This document shows positions 1-5,114 of a DNA stretch of 5,114 nucleotides, piece by piece (within the stretch, counting starts at the first letter, position 1; the number at the start of each line of letters is the position of its first letter). Source of the stretch: an uncultured Ectothiorhodospiraceae bacterium. GTDB taxonomy: Bacteria > Pseudomonadota > Gammaproteobacteria > UBA6429 > Thiohalophilaceae. The stretch covers positions 1 to 5,114 of the forward strand of contig CAMYMO010000036.1 in assembly GCA_947259425.1 (NCBI GenBank), written 5' to 3'. A program made the translations under genes and the position numbers. Under the pieces are notes generated by a model. It saw only the letters and a program-made list of their open reading frames with translations. It did no database searches and had not been told where the DNA came from.

Positions 1-1004
1 GGGTAGTTAGGCACACCTTCAAAGGAAATGGTCGTACTGCCATTGGCGAGCGGACCATAAATCAAATAAGTATGACCGGTTATCCAACCAACATCGGCGG
101 TACACCAATAGATATCACCTTCTTGTAAATCAAAGGTATATTTTGTAGTCATGGTGGCAAAAAGAATATAACCACCGGTTGTATGTAACACGCCTTTTGG
201 TTTACCCGTTGAACCCGATGTGTAGAGAATAAACATCGGATCTTCGGCATCCATTTTTTCGGGTTCACAATCGGCTGAAGCCTCAGCGATTAAATCGTGA
301 TACCAAACATCATGTTTATCATTCCAATTAATATCACCACCAGTGCGTTTTACCGTTAACACAGTATGCACATTGGGACAGCCCGCGACGGCTTTGTCGG
401 TATTGGCTTTAAGTGGGATCGCTTTACCACCGCGTACTCCTTCATCAGCAGTAATAACAACACGGCAATCCGAATCCAGGATGCGGTCTTTTAACGACTC
501 AGGAGAGAAGCCGCCGAACACAACCGAATGTACCGCGCCGATCCGCGTGCAGGCCAGCATCGCATAGGCGGCTTCCGGGATCATCGGCATATAAATACAG
601 ACTCGATCGCCTTTTTTGACGCCTCGTTTTTTTAATGCATTGGCCAGTTTGCAAACATGCTCATGTAATTGAGAATAAGTAATGTTTTGACTGTCGTTAG
701 GGTCATCACCTTCCCAAATGATCGCGGTTTGATTGCCGCGCTCTTTTAGATGGCGATCGATGCAGTTGTATGAGACATTGAGTTGAGCACCTTCAAACCA
801 TTTTATATGTAAGTTGCTTTTGTCGTAGCTCCAATCTGTAACGGTTTCCCATTTTTTATCCCAACTAATAAATTGTTCGGCCTGTTCAGCCCAAAACCCA
901 TCCGGATCCGCTATCGAACGTTGGTACATTTGTTGATACTGCTCGGCGGTGATATTGGTTTTGCTGGCAAACTCAGCGGGGACATCGTAAATTTTATCTG
1001 ACAT
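1..1004 (-). CDS. acs: Acetyl-coenzyme A synthetase (AMP-forming), N-terminal half, cut by the window edge
   Basis: Acs converts acetate, ATP and CoA to acetyl-CoA, AMP and PPi in the cytoplasm, feeding acetate into the TCA and glyoxylate pathways. The visible frame encodes 334 complete residues without interruption, about half of the usual ~650; the C-terminal lid domain with the regulatory acetylated lysine lies beyond position 1. Seen directly: an Acs-type N-terminal region with the WFEGAQLNVSYNCIDRHL block (from about residue 70), a VVFGGFS segment at 161-167, the ANL-superfamily phosphate loop YTSGSTGKPKG at 261-271, and a TADVGW...GHTYLIYGPL block ending in FEGVPNY at the edge. The order and spacing match E. 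coli Acs closely. The ATG at 1004 has AGGAG 7 nt upstream. It is transcribed away from the small plus-strand gene at 1252, so its promoter should lie in 1005-1251. Propionyl-CoA synthetase is the main alternative, but the motif blocks read as Acs. Confidence 0.96.
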   Translation of the reverse strand, partial: MSDKIYDVPAEFASKTNITAEQYQQMYQRSIADPDGFWAEQAEQFISWDKKWETVTDWSYDKSNLHIKWFEGAQLNVSYNCIDRHLKERGNQTAIIWEGDDPNDSQNITYSQLHEHVCKLANALKKRGVKKGDRVCIYMPMIPEAAYAMLACTRIGAVHSVVFGGFSPESLKDRILDSDCRVVITADEGVRGGKAIPLKANTDKAVAGCPNVHTVLTVKRTGGDINWNDKHDVWYHDLIAEASADCEPEKMDAEDPMFILYTSGSTGKPKGVLHTTGGYILFATMTTKYTFDLQEGDIYWCTADVGWITGHTYLIYGPLANGSTTISFEGVPNY

Positions 1005-1251
1005 CGGAATGCTCCTGTCCTAAGTCGTTATAATTATTAGAGTGTGTAATTCGGTAAAACGATATTATGCTCAAAATTGTCACTAGGTGCCATCTTCTCG
1101 CGTCTTTCTTATTATTTGCAATCAATATGACCATTTGCTTATTTAGCCAGGTGTATTTTTGTCAACAGAATCATCTAGATAAACTAAGGAAATATCAATT
1201 TTCCGATCCTCAGTGGTCAGGCCTGAAATTTGCATTGGTAATGAATAGGTC
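1005..1251. other. AT-rich intergenic region between divergent acs and the small plus-strand gene
   Basis: This 247-bp gap must carry the acs promoter and perhaps that of the gene at 1252. I found no convincing sigma-70 pair in either direction. A perfect TTGACA sits on the minus strand at 1165-1160, but nothing resembling TATAAT follows at 16-18 nt. A minus-strand CATAAT lies near 1070 and a TATAAC near 1030, neither with a good -35. A 66-codon frame at 1067-1267 crosses the gap without a ribosome binding site and is not called as a gene. Confidence 0.5.
1012..1016 (-). promoter_or_regulatory. Ribosome binding site of acs
   Basis: AGGAG on the minus strand, 7 nt before the ATG at 1004. The good match and spacing fix the acs start codon. 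Confidence 0.75.
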
Positions 1252-1623
1252 ATGTCGATTGGATTAAAAATGTTCTATTCAAATAATGAAGCGGTTAATG
1301 GCGATGCTCAACAGGTCGAAGAAGCAGCGGCGATATTGAATGTGTCAGAATTTAGACTCTTCGAACTGGCGTACCAGGACTGGTTTGGTGAGTTAGCGAA
1401 ACAGACCAAGCTTGAATCAGCTTATATGCCTTATGTAACCTGTGGAACGGTACCGTGTTGGTTAAGACATTTTTCGCGTAAGACATTACAACTATGTGAT
1501 GAGGCGGGATTATTTTTGCCGAAGTTATCCGCTAAAGCAAACACGGTAGGGTTTGCATTGAAATCGATTGAAGTCTGGAGTTTCATACTATTTCTAACAG
1601 TTATCGCGATGATGGTTAATTAA
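1252..1623 (+). CDS. Small protein of unknown function with one C-terminal membrane segment
   Basis: I cannot assign a named family. The 123-residue product has an acidic helical-looking segment at about 21-50 (VEEAAAILNVSEFRLFELAY followed by QDWFGE), a central block at about 55-82 with YMPYVTCGTVPCWLRHFSRK, and a hydrophobic stretch at about 106-122 (VWSFILFLTVIAMMV) that would make a C-terminal membrane anchor with the bulk of the protein probably cytoplasmic. From memory, short gammaproteobacterial proteins with a P-x-W-x-R-H-[FY] core look similar, but this is unverified. Start: an in-frame TAG lies just before 1252, so 1252 is the earliest start; the in-frame ATG at 1270 has a better-placed weak GGA (6 nt away) and may be the real one. 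It converges with the PilZ gene, leaving a 21-bp gap without a clear terminator. Coding status is inferred from length, protein-like composition and filling an otherwise empty interval. Confidence 0.68.
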   Translation: MSIGLKMFYSNNEAVNGDAQQVEEAAAILNVSEFRLFELAYQDWFGELAKQTKLESAYMPYVTCGTVPCWLRHFSRKTLQLCDEAGLFLPKLSAKANTVGFALKSIEVWSFILFLTVIAMMVN

Positions 1624-1644
1624 ATTAATGGATTGATTTAAATA

Positions 1645-2403
1645 TTAATCTTCAATTTGACGTCGTGCCAATTCAATTGAGTGAATATATCGCTGGATGG
1701 TCGCCCCAAATGACATGCCGATGCCGACAAATTCACAACCAATACGCCGTCCGGCACTTGGTTTAGTTCTATCCGCCGGGAAAGAATTCTGTATTCTGAG
1801 GTTGACCTTGTCATGCCCATGATCGGGTAATTCTAATTTACAGCCGCTGAGGATTAATCCTACTTCAAAATCAAGATCCTGGTATTCGTCATGTAATGAT
1901 AAGCCACCCGCACTGATGTCAAATAACTTGTATTTCCGATAACTACCATCAACTTGTTTTACTTCGCAGTAAGCGGGGACGCCGAGTGGAATACGTACGC
2001 GAAAAAATTCTCGTCGTTGTATCCACAATAAACTCGAAGGGATGGGGATAGCAAATACGGGTTCATCTTGAAGTTTTGCTTTTGTGATTGAGTCGGCATC
2101 AAATTGCACGGTAATACCATCGAGTTCGGTTTTGAAAAAAATTCGGTCTGCATTTAATAACTGGAGGTTCATGGCTTCGCTGGCACCATAATCCAACGCT
2201 ACCAGGTCCATATCTTTCAATACATCAAGCACCACGGTATTGATTGACTGAGCGCCATTATTAAATGTCGCGGTTACCATACAGTGGTGCTTGACCAATT
2301 GCTTTAATTTGGCAATGACCCCTGTTTTATTTTCGACAAGATAATTTTCCTGATTTTCAGCGCTGTCCTGACGGCCAGGTTGGGTTGGTTTGGAATTTTC
2401 CAT
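1645..2403 (-). CDS. ycgR: YcgR-like PilZ-domain c-di-GMP-binding protein (flagellar brake family)
   Basis: The 252-residue product matches the two-domain plan and length of YcgR (244 in E. coli). An N-terminal YcgR domain covers about residues 22-120, and its end joins the C-terminal PilZ domain (about 125-245) directly. Both c-di-GMP signatures are present: RxxxR as R131-R135 within QRREFFRVRIP, and DxSxxG as D162-S164-G167 within FDISAGG. In the known family, c-di-GMP-bound YcgR acts on the flagellar motor to slow or bias rotation; that role here is inferred. There is no signal peptide or membrane segment, so the protein is cytoplasmic. The first 20 residues are polar and poorly conserved-looking. 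The ATG at 2403 has no good Shine-Dalgarno (only CGCGAAAA before it), but no better start is visible downstream before the domain begins. A sigma-28-like promoter lies upstream at 2447-2474, suggesting expression with late flagellar genes. No flagellar gene is in the window, so another PilZ effector role is possible. Confidence 0.9.
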   Translation of the reverse strand: MENSKPTQPGRQDSAENQENYLVENKTGVIAKLKQLVKHHCMVTATFNNGAQSINTVVLDVLKDMDLVALDYGASEAMNLQLLNADRIFFKTELDGITVQFDADSITKAKLQDEPVFAIPIPSSLLWIQRREFFRVRIPLGVPAYCEVKQVDGSYRKYKLFDISAGGLSLHDEYQDLDFEVGLILSGCKLELPDHGHDKVNLRIQNSFPADRTKPSAGRRIGCEFVGIGMSFGATIQRYIHSIELARRQIED

Positions 2404-2446
2404 TTTTCGCGTATGCCGTTTTTATTCAGTCTTATACTCTTAATAG

Positions 2447-2474
2447 GTATCGGCCAAAATGGCGATTTTCTTCA
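2447..2474 (-). promoter_or_regulatory. Candidate sigma-28 (FliA) promoter for the ycgR-like gene
   Basis: On the minus strand the -10 box GCCGATAC (2454-2447) matches 7 of 8 of the FliA consensus GCCGATAA. A TGAA (2474-2471) matches 3 of 4 of the consensus TAAA, with 16 nt between them against the usual 15. Transcription would start near 2440, giving a leader of about 37 nt before the ATG at 2403. In E. coli ycgR is a known FliA-regulon gene, which makes the match more meaningful. The one-base-long spacer and weak -35 keep this tentative. A sigma-70 alternative (TTTTGG, 17 nt, TATAAG) in the same place is poorer. Confidence 0.4.
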
Positions 2475-2526
2475 GTTCCAGACCTCGAATCGGTAAGCGA
2501 ATTCAGTGGTAAATTATTCCCGTAAA

Positions 2527-3423
2527 CTAGCTTGTTTCAATCGACTCTGATGTTGGGATCTTGCTGAGTTGCCAATGTTCGATTGCCCATTCCCATAGTC
2601 GCTCGACGGATTCAAATTGTAGTTCGGGAGGCGGGGATTGCCCTAAAAATGTCAGTGCTTTATAAATTGACTGTACGGCATCTTGTAGCTGAATGGCTTC
2701 GGCAAAGGTTTGTTTGCTCAATTTCTCACCGCTCGAGTTGACCGCGACTGGATGATGGGCGTATTCCGGACTGGAATAGCCGAGGGCTTGTTGAATAAAA
2801 ATTTGCCGGGGTGTTGAGTCGAGCAGGTCGTAACCTCGAACGACTTCGGTTATTCCTTGTAAGGCATCATCGACCGCAACGGCGAGTTGATAACTAAACA
2901 GCCCATCCGCCCGTTTTAAGACAAAATCGCCTACTTCATGATCGAGGCGACAATTTACGCCCCCCTGGATATGATCGATAAAGACGATATTGCTGGATTC
3001 AGTACGAATTCGCCAACTGGTGGTTGACGGCGGTGTCGTTGCCAGGCCATTTCGACAGGTTCCCGGGTAAATTCCATATGGATTTACTTTGGCAATGTCT
3101 TTGCGGCTGCAAATGCACGGGTAAATTAATTGCTGTTCTTGTAATTGCTCGAGTGCAGCCTGGTAATACGCGATACGTTCATGTTGAAAGCTGACCGGGC
3201 CGTCCCAACAGAATCCGAATACTTCAAGCTGATGTATTATATTATCGCTGGCACCGGCCACCTCCCTTGGGCGGTCAATGTCTTCGATTCGCAGCAACCA
3301 TTCACCATTATGTGCTTTGGCCTGGCAATAGCTGGCGACCGCTGCGATGAGCGATCCAAAATGCAATGCACCGGTTGGAGAGGGCGCAAAGCGGCCACGA
3401 TAAGTTTTGCCGTTATTCGCCAT
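2527..3423 (-). CDS. gluQ: Glutamyl-Q tRNA(Asp) synthetase
   Basis: GluQRS activates glutamate with ATP and transfers it to the queuosine base at position 34 of tRNA-Asp. It is a truncated paralogue of glutamyl-tRNA synthetase without the anticodon-binding domain. The 298-residue length fits the family. Seen directly: class I catalytic core starting GRFAPSPTGALHFGSL, with the HIGH-equivalent HFGS at 21-24; LRIEDIDRPR at 44-53, the Glu/AMP-binding segment; the zinc site CxC...YxxxC as C103, C105, Y119 and C123; SYQLAVAVDDALQGITEVVRG at about 177-197 read in parts; and the KMSKS-equivalent KLSKQ at 234-238. The zinc-site residues and absence of an anticodon domain separate it from GltX. The start at 3423 lies 11 bp after the nitroreductase stop, with AAGAG overlapping that stop codon, so the two are probably co-transcribed and coupled. 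The usual gluQRS neighbour dksA is nearby but not adjacent. Confidence 0.96.
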   Translation of the reverse strand: MANNGKTYRGRFAPSPTGALHFGSLIAAVASYCQAKAHNGEWLLRIEDIDRPREVAGASDNIIHQLEVFGFCWDGPVSFQHERIAYYQAALEQLQEQQLIYPCICSRKDIAKVNPYGIYPGTCRNGLATTPPSTTSWRIRTESSNIVFIDHIQGGVNCRLDHEVGDFVLKRADGLFSYQLAVAVDDALQGITEVVRGYDLLDSTPRQIFIQQALGYSSPEYAHHPVAVNSSGEKLSKQTFAEAIQLQDAVQSIYKALTFLGQSPPPELQFESVERLWEWAIEHWQLSKIPTSESIETS

Positions 3424-3431
3424 GTTAATTG

Positions 3432-3436
3432 CTCTT
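3432..3436 (-). promoter_or_regulatory. Ribosome binding site of gluQRS, overlapping the upstream stop codon
   Basis: AAGAG on the minus strand, 8 nt before the gluQRS ATG. Its two A bases are the last two bases of the nitroreductase TAA stop (3437-3435), an arrangement typical of translational coupling. Confidence 0.55.
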
Positions 3437-4100
3437 AGTCAAACCAACCTGTAAAACGGTCAGGTGACTCACGGGGTAATTGATACTGGTTCACCGGATG
3501 ATCTGGATCTGCATAACCTAAAGACATGCCGCAGATTAATAAATTCTGATCCTCCATGTTGAGTATTTTTCGTACGATATTGGGGTATTCCGCTAACGAG
3601 GCTTGCGGACAAGTGCTTAATCCTTTTGCGGTTGCGGCGATCATGACAGACTGGATAAACATCCCCATGTCGACCCATGAGCCTTTGTTAAGTGACTGAT
3701 TAATAAAAAATAAAATACCAACCGGTGCACCAAAGAAACGGTAGTTGTTTTCCCAGGCCTGTTGTTTGCTTTCACGGTCTTTACGCTGAATTCCAAGTGC
3801 TTTATAGAGTGCTCGACCACACTCAATCCGACGGCTGTTATAAGGCTCCTGCCAGTCTGTTGGGTAATACTCATAATCCGGAATAGATATCTCATCCGCT
3901 CTTCTCGCAGCAATCAGGGCCTCTGTAATCGCCATTTTCGTCTGTCCCTCAAGCACGGCGACATGCCAGGGTTGGCTGTTCACACCGGATGGCGCCTGGC
4001 TCGCGCAGGTTAATATTTGTTCGATATCCTGGCGTTTAACGGGCTGCTCGGTATAAGCACGAATTGATTTTCGGTGCTTGATGGCCTCAATCGTCTCCAT
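3435..4100 (-). CDS. Nitroreductase-family FMN-dependent oxidoreductase
   Basis: Members bind FMN as homodimers in the cytoplasm and use NAD(P)H to reduce nitro compounds, quinones or other electron-poor substrates; the substrate here cannot be told. The 221-residue product has the family marks in order: the FMN-phosphate motif HRKSIRAY at 9-16 (R10, S12, R14), the APSGVNSQPWHV loop at 36-47, an extended helical insertion rich in basic and aromatic residues at about 65-122, FFGAPVGILFF at 122-132, the central dimer helix DMGMFIQSVMIAATAKGLST at 144-163, and the C-terminal FMN segment ICGMSLGYADPDHPVN at 189-204. This resembles the PnbA/NfnB type of nitrobenzoate or general nitroreductases more than NfsA. 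The start at 4100 is fixed by AAGGAG 6 nt upstream. It is the first gene of a likely two-gene unit with gluQRS and is transcribed divergently from the DUF3579 gene. No functional link to tRNA modification is known to me. Confidence 0.92.
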   Translation of the reverse strand: METIEAIKHRKSIRAYTEQPVKRQDIEQILTCASQAPSGVNSQPWHVAVLEGQTKMAITEALIAARRADEISIPDYEYYPTDWQEPYNSRRIECGRALYKALGIQRKDRESKQQAWENNYRFFGAPVGILFFINQSLNKGSWVDMGMFIQSVMIAATAKGLSTCPQASLAEYPNIVRKILNMEDQNLLICGMSLGYADPDHPVNQYQLPRESPDRFTGWFD

Positions 4101-4106
4101 CGAAAA

Positions 4107-4112
4107 CTCCTT
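4107..4112 (-). promoter_or_regulatory. Ribosome binding site of the nitroreductase gene
   Basis: AAGGAG on the minus strand, 6 nt before the ATG at 4100, close to the ideal sequence and distance. It decides the start codon. Confidence 0.8.
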
Positions 4113-4124
4113 TTTATTTGGAAG

Positions 4125-4155
4125 ATCATAAGAATAACTAAAGTTACTGAGTCAT
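4125..4155 (-). promoter_or_regulatory. Possible sigma-70 promoter for the nitroreductase-gluQRS unit
   Basis: On the minus strand TATGAT (4130-4125) is 5 of 6 to the -10 consensus. ATGACT (4155-4150) is 4 of 6 to the -35 consensus, with a long 19-nt spacer. The position, about 25 nt before the start codon, is sensible. The long spacer makes this weak. Confidence 0.3.
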
Positions 4156-4181
4156 ATTGCCGAAAATTTGCATGATCCGAC

Positions 4182-4193
4182 GAATAATTATTC
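4182..4193. repeat. 12-bp perfect palindrome in the divergent promoter region
   Basis: GAATAATTATTC is its own reverse complement and lies between the divergent nitroreductase and DUF3579 genes, 29 bp before the DUF3579 start. It could be an operator, but a palindrome this AT-rich in an AT-rich gap can arise by chance. Confidence 0.3.
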
Positions 4194-4211
4194 AAATTTA
4201 TATAAAAATTC

Positions 4212-4217
4212 AGGAAG
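4212..4217 (+). promoter_or_regulatory. Ribosome binding site choosing the DUF3579 start
   Basis: AGGAAG ends 4 nt before the ATG at 4222 (AGGA core 6 nt away). The in-frame ATG at 4168, 54 nt earlier, has no such site and would add an atypical Asn-rich N-terminus, so 4222 is preferred. Confidence 0.65.
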
Positions 4218-4221
4218 TAGC

Positions 4222-4542
4222 ATGACACATCACGATAAAGTCGTCATTCAAGGCATCAAAGAAGATGGCAGTAAATTACGTCCAAGTGATTGGATTGAAA
4301 GGATTTCTTCTACACTGGCCAGTTTTGGTCATGACCAGAGGTTGCAGTATTCAACGAGTGTAAAACCCTGCATGATTGAGGGACAAAAATGCCTGGTGGT
4401 GGCAAGGTGCCTGGAGGAGACGCATCCTGATGTGTATCAGTTTGTGATGGCCTTTGCGACCAGTAATAATCTAAAGATTCAGGCCGATCGGCGACAGGGC
4501 GAGCGTGCTTTGCCGTGCCCTGTGCCGACGACTGAGGGGTAA
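4222..4542 (+). CDS. DUF3579-family small protein of unknown function
   Basis: The 106-residue product matches, from memory, the DUF3579 family found in Beta- and Gammaproteobacteria: an opening DKVVIQGIKEDGSKLRPSDWIERI with the characteristic RPSDW at 20-24, then a central LASFGHDQRLQYSTSVKP, then a GQKCLVVARCLEETHPDVYQFVMAFATSNNLKI block. Family length is typically about 100 residues, so it is complete. No function is established that I know of. There is no signal peptide or membrane segment, so it should be a soluble cytoplasmic protein. The tail after residue 88 (basic, then proline-rich) looks unconserved. The start at 4222 is chosen over 4168 because of AGGAAG and because family similarity begins there. 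It diverges from the nitroreductase gene and converges on dksA with just 4 bp between the two stop codons, so transcripts of the two must overlap at their ends. Confidence 0.82.
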   Translation: MTHHDKVVIQGIKEDGSKLRPSDWIERISSTLASFGHDQRLQYSTSVKPCMIEGQKCLVVARCLEETHPDVYQFVMAFATSNNLKIQADRRQGERALPCPVPTTEG

Positions 4543-4546
4543 TTTA

Positions 4547-5114
4547 TTAGCGCTGGCGTTCTCTGATTTCGTCGAGGCTTTTGCAGTCGATACACAGCGT
4601 CGCGGTCGGTCGAGCTTCAAGCCGACGTACCCCAATCTCGATACCACATTCCTCACAATAGCCGTATTCATTGTTTTCCAGCATTTCGATGGATTCATCG
4701 ATCTTCTTAATCAATTTACGCTCACGGTCACGGGTGCGTAACTCCATGGTAAATTCGGATTCTTGAGTCGCTCTATCATTTGGATCGGGGAAGTTTGCTG
4801 CCTCATCTTTCATATGAGACACGGTACGATCCACTTCTTCCATCAACTCTTGTTTCCATGACAATAAAAGCTCAAGGAAATGCTTGGATTGGTCCTCATT
4901 CATATAGTCTTCATCCACTTTTTCCTGATAAGGGATAAAGTCTCCGAAATCTGAAGAGGATTTTTTAGAACCTGATTTTTTAGTGGTTTTACTGCTTTTG
5001 GTCGTCTTTTTCGCCACTTTTTTCTTCGCAGCCGGTTTTTTAGCGACCGCCTTCTTTTTTGCAGCCTTTTTGACCACTTTTTTCTTGGCTACCGTCTTTT
5101 TCTTAGCAACCGTC
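4547..5114 (-). CDS. dksA: RNA polymerase-binding transcription factor DksA with a lysine-rich N-terminal tail, 5' end beyond the window
   Basis: DksA enters the secondary channel of RNA polymerase and, with ppGpp, represses rRNA and activates amino-acid biosynthesis promoters. The core begins near FIPYQEKVDEDYMNEDQ and matches E. coli DksA throughout. Numbering from the GTG codon at 5077: coiled coil at about 55-135 with the tip motif FPDPNDRA (Asp98 and Asp101 equal E. coli D71 and D74), then RDRERKLIKKI, and a four-cysteine zinc finger CEEC...CIDC (C141, C144, C162, C165). Ahead of the core lies a basic tail with 24 Lys in the 54 visible residues and no acidic residue, made of AAKKK, VAKK and TVAKKK units. 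The GTG at 5077 has no Shine-Dalgarno and the frame remains open to the edge. No ATG occurs in the tail, so the start lies further upstream. E. coli DksA has about 30 residues, not lysine-rich, before its equivalent core. gluQRS is on the same strand downstream, separated by two genes. Confidence 0.95.
   Translation of the reverse strand, partial: TVAKKKTVAKKKVVKKAAKKKAVAKKPAAKKKVAKKTTKSSKTTKKSGSKKSSSDFGDFIPYQEKVDEDYMNEDQSKHFLELLLSWKQELMEEVDRTVSHMKDEAANFPDPNDRATQESEFTMELRTRDRERKLIKKIDESIEMLENNEYGYCEECGIEIGVRRLEARPTATLCIDCKSLDEIRERQR
5078..5113 (-). repeat. Tandem 18-bp repeat in the dksA tail, encoding TVAKKK twice
   Basis: Two adjacent 18-bp units (5113-5096 and 5095-5078 on the minus strand) both encode TVAKKK. 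They differ at three bases, all third codon positions (GTT/GTA, GCT/GCC, AAG/AAA). More copies may lie beyond the window. Related but degenerate units (VAKK, AAKKK) follow further into the gene. Confidence 0.7.

Noticed and set aside
343..567. 74-codon plus-strand frame
   Set aside because: Lies wholly antisense to the well-conserved acs coding region; a shadow frame.
1078..1111. TGGCAC on the minus strand as the -24 element of a sigma-54 promoter for acs
   Set aside because: The matching -12 position reads CA rather than the required GC, so the core dinucleotide rule fails.
1137..1165. Perfect TTGACA on the minus strand as an acs -35 box
   Set aside because: No acceptable -10 at 16-18 nt (ATAAGC or TAAGCA only), and it would give a leader of over 120 nt.
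1067..1267. 66-codon plus-strand frame with a hydrophobic stretch (LLASFLLFAINMTICLF)
   Set aside because: No ribosome binding site, overlaps the next gene's start, and fills the region where the acs promoter should be; composition looks like translated AT-rich non-coding DNA.
1624..1644. Repeated ATTAAT between the convergent small gene and ycgR-like gene as a bidirectional terminator
   Set aside because: Only AT pairs and a long loop; too weak to call as a terminator.
2451..2468. Imperfect inverted repeat (ATCGCCA...TGGCCGAT) after gluQRS as a terminator
   Set aside because: Short stem with a bulge and no T-run on either strand; it overlaps the better sigma-28-like motif.
4481..4494. GCCGATCGGC palindrome near the end of the DUF3579 gene
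   Set aside because: Inside coding sequence, with no T-run after it, so it is neither a terminator nor a likely operator.
4505..4741. 78-codon plus-strand frame at the end of the window
   Set aside because: Antisense to conserved dksA zinc-finger codons; a shadow frame.

Overview
The window is an ordinary chromosomal stretch from what looks like a gammaproteobacterium of moderate, slightly AT-leaning base composition. The evidence is a DksA core very close to the E. coli protein, a gluQRS gene near dksA as in many Gammaproteobacteria, a YcgR-type PilZ protein and an Acs-type acetyl-CoA synthetase. Genus cannot be fixed from the sequence alone. I see no mobile element, CRISPR array, rRNA or tRNA gene, phage gene or defence system.

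Layout from left to right: (1) the 5' half of acs on the minus strand, cut by the left edge; (2) an AT-rich 247-bp gap; (3) a small plus-strand gene for an unrecognised 123-residue protein with one C-terminal membrane segment; (4) a ycgR-like c-di-GMP-binding PilZ gene on the minus strand, convergent with it; (5) a 123-bp gap holding a candidate flagellar sigma-28 promoter for that gene; (6) a minus-strand pair, a nitroreductase-family flavoprotein followed 11 bp later by gluQRS, probably translationally coupled; (7) a divergent AT-rich promoter region; (8) a plus-strand DUF3579-type gene; (9) dksA on the minus strand, convergent with it after only 4 bp and running off the right edge.

The genes do not form one pathway. 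They cover acetate activation (acs), c-di-GMP control of motility (ycgR-like), a flavin oxidoreductase, tRNA-Asp queuosine glutamylation (gluQRS) and stringent-response transcription control (dksA). The most notable points are the lysine/alanine-rich, histone-H1-like N-terminal tail on DksA, whose reading frame stays open to the window edge so the true start is not visible; the sigma-28-like promoter in front of the ycgR-like gene; and the separation of dksA from gluQRS by an inverted DUF3579 gene and a nitroreductase. I found no convincing undescribed multi-gene system.
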